Assembly: GCA_027577415.1 (NCBI GenBank)
Contig: JANBQS010000305.1
Location: forward strand, 1 to 21,598
Direction: 5' to 3'
DNA: 21,598 bases
Source of the DNA: Coemansia sp. RSA 922
Taxonomy: Eukaryota; Kickxellomycota; Kickxellomycetes; Kickxellales; Kickxellaceae
Shown here: piece by piece, positions 20,025-21,598 of the stretch
Position numbering within the stretch: position 1 is the stretch's first letter
How the letters are laid out: the number at the start of each line of letters is the position of its first letter
Program-made: the position numbers and the translations under genes
Notes under the pieces: model-generated
Told to the model about the DNA's origin: nothing
What the model saw: the letters and a program-made list of their open reading frames with translations, nothing else
The model's database searches: none

Positions 20025-20283
20025 TAGGCAATAGCTCACAAAGCAGCACAGCTCTCCCTTGCGAGCAATCAAAAATAGGATGGCGACACCCGTCATTCTC
20101 ACAGTGTTCATAGTCATTAACATAGAATAAACAGCATCATTATTATCCTCAGATATAAACACTACCGAGTTAGACATGTGCTAGTAGTAGTCTCTATATC
20201 ATATCTAGAACCCTTGCATAATAGGATCAGCAGAATACTAGTTACCAATCACATCAGAAATAAATTATTGATTAGAAATGTGG
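20025..20283. other. AT-rich spacer at the 3' side of the membrane protein gene
   Basis: The sequence is AT-rich and presumably contains the 3' UTR of the minus-strand gene ending at 20284. No further gene is seen. Confidence 0.4.
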
Positions 20284-21306
20284 CTATTCTGTAAGACTCT
20301 TGCCAGTCCGATCGCTAGCCCTGCGAGACACTAGCGACCGCGCTTCCTCGCTACAAGGCGAGCTTCTAATGCTTGGCACAGCGTTGAATGGGTCGAACGC
20401 TGTGGCTGGAGGAGCAGCAATTGCGCTTTCGCGCGCAGCAGCAATTGCCGCATCGCCCGAGGATCTAGCAGCGGCATAGCTGCGCATAAGCTGGCTCTCT
20501 GGCGGTTCCAAGTCATACCCCGGTATCGTTGGTGTGCGCTGCAGCCGAGCAAACTTTGCTTGCGAGATGGACGGGAATGGAATTAACGGCGGTCTCTCCA
20601 AGTTGGCGGAGGGAGGATTAAGCGTAACAGTCTGAAATGTTGTGGAAGCTGGGTCCAGGCGGCCTGAAAAATATGAAAGAAGCGGATAGGCATCAGCAGT
20701 CTTCTCTTGACGATACGGAGTTGATCCATTTGTGGCTGCTAGCGAAGGGTCGCTCTCGGGTGGACGGTCGACAATATCCATAGACAGCTCTGTACCTGCC
20801 TCACCGGGACTTGGCATTGTGGGCGTAGCAAAAAAGGCGGAGTGCGTCTTACGTTCCCTGGACGTGCCCCACGCAAAGACCCTAGAGTGGCCATGGTCAC
20901 CAATGCTCGAACCCAACCTTCCAGTCTCAGCCGGTGACCCCGGCGAAGGCGGCTGCATCAATGGAACACTGGAGAGCTCACTAGCAAGATCAGCGGTGTC
21001 CTTTAGGTATGTGGCCCTCTCACGGCGCCTCTTCTTTAGCTGCGTGAAGAGTAGTATGCCCAATAGGACAAGCAAAACAAGTACCATAGCGCCCAGAGAA
21101 CCGCCAATGACCGGGCGCTTGTTGTCGGTTGGCTTCTGGTAGTGCGGGTCTATATCACAGCCCCAACTACACGAGCTACCTGATGCCAACAAAACTAGTA
21201 TTTCACCGTCATTACAAGTCAACGTGGCGGGAGGACATGTCGGCAGTACTGACTCCGACGTGCTGGTACTGCTGGTATATGTTTCTTTGAAAGGCAAAGA
21301 AGACAT
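20284..21306 (-). CDS. Single-pass membrane protein with short cysteine-containing ectodomain
   Basis: The 340-residue protein starts at 21306, the first in-frame ATG (upstream open codons begin only with TTG). It has a Ser/Thr-rich N-terminus (about 10-20) and four cysteines (24, 31, 46, 50). One hydrophobic span (about 66-89, VIGGSLGAMVLVLLVLLGIL) is followed by KKRRRER and a long Ser/Pro-rich tail of about 240 residues. There is no signal peptide, and the basic cluster after the span predicts N-outside topology. The layout recalls fungal surface sensors with a small outside part and a cytosolic signalling tail, but no family domain is recognised. Upstream, a pyrimidine tract ending TTTTGGCAG (acceptor AG at 21374-21373) suggests a 5' UTR intron. 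Confidence 0.6.
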   Translation of the reverse strand: MSSLPFKETYTSSTSTSESVLPTCPPATLTCNDGEILVLLASGSSCSWGCDIDPHYQKPTDNKRPVIGGSLGAMVLVLLVLLGILLFTQLKKRRRERATYLKDTADLASELSSVPLMQPPSPGSPAETGRLGSSIGDHGHSRVFAWGTSRERKTHSAFFATPTMPSPGEAGTELSMDIVDRPPESDPSLAATNGSTPYRQEKTADAYPLLSYFSGRLDPASTTFQTVTLNPPSANLERPPLIPFPSISQAKFARLQRTPTIPGYDLEPPESQLMRSYAAARSSGDAAIAAARESAIAAPPATAFDPFNAVPSIRSSPCSEEARSLVSRRASDRTGKSLTE

Positions 21307-21598
21307 GGCGAGGGCGGCGAGGATGCGTTGCGGCTGTCTCTGATGAAAGCAAGGATGTGTATGTTCCACTATCTGCCAAAATAGAAAGAATAAAAATGGA
21401 GTAGAGAGAAAAAAAATCAACTTGTGTGTAGCGCAAAGGAGAAGAGGCACGCGCGGATAGCAGATGAATGTCGTGTGTGCAGCAGACGCATCACCACCAT
21501 TGTCTAACTTGCATAAGGAAACATCAATCAAGGCGCTATCTCGATATCAGCATGTGTACCGAGCGAGCGTAAAATACATAAGAACAGATTCATAAACG
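21307..21598. promoter_or_regulatory. Upstream region of the membrane protein gene
   Basis: This should hold the leader and promoter of the minus-strand gene. On that strand a T/C-rich run (about 21415-21376) ends in a CAG, which looks like a 3' splice site. No matching strong donor was picked out. No TATA box is clear. Confidence 0.35.

Noticed and set aside
20732..21142. 136-codon plus-strand ORF
   Set aside because: It is antisense to the membrane protein gene and has no recognisable product.
21307..21531. N-terminal extension of the membrane protein with a hydrophobic stretch
   Set aside because: The extension begins with TTG and has no ATG. Its hydrophobic part is the translation of a pyrimidine tract that looks like an intron end.
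1..21598. tRNA or rRNA genes, CRISPR arrays, bacterial operon signals
   Set aside because: No tRNA-like T-loop in a cloverleaf context, no regularly spaced repeats and no rRNA motif were seen. The gene style is fungal nuclear.

Overview
The window looks like nuclear DNA of an early-diverging filamentous fungus. The best guess is Kickxellomycotina (a Coemansia-like genome). This rests on long, nearly intronless genes, compact spacing, a fungal-type introns-near-the-start pattern, a BAHD/transferase-family pair, a LINE-type retroelement, and a large serine-rich fungal Rho-GEF. The lineage call is inference from gene style; no rRNA or other marker is present.

Left third (1-9227), repeat-rich and decaying. 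A frameshifted relic of an unrecognised protein lies at 178-658 (-). An intact BAHD-like acyltransferase follows (1438-2931, +), then a decayed LINE-type reverse transcriptase (3092-5293, +). A second BAHD-like copy faces the first tail to tail (5894-7339, -). It has a complete reading frame broken only by three in-frame stops. Two weak coding relics (8022-8297 and 8792-8998) lie in otherwise featureless AT-rich DNA.

Middle and right (9228-18798), ordinary and conserved. A mitochondrial aspartate/glutamate carrier (9228-11249, -) diverges from a 2076-residue Dbl-family Rho-GEF (12468-18798, +), with 1.2 kb between them. The Rho-GEF apparently starts with an exon whose only coding content is the ATG. 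A 100-base intron follows directly. A tiny upstream ORF overlaps the start codon only after splicing. Its PH domain appears to be split by two low-complexity insertions.

Right end (18799-21598). There is a relic reading frame with a possible zinc-finger segment (19066-19602), a TATA box with a 31-codon cysteine-rich ORF (19929-20024), and a single-pass membrane protein of unknown function (20284-21306, -).

There is no sign of an operon, CRISPR array or biosynthetic cluster. The genes do not form an obvious shared pathway. The main story is a duplicated acyltransferase locus being broken up by mutation and retroelement insertion next to housekeeping genes. All calls come from reading the sequence by eye; no database search was run.
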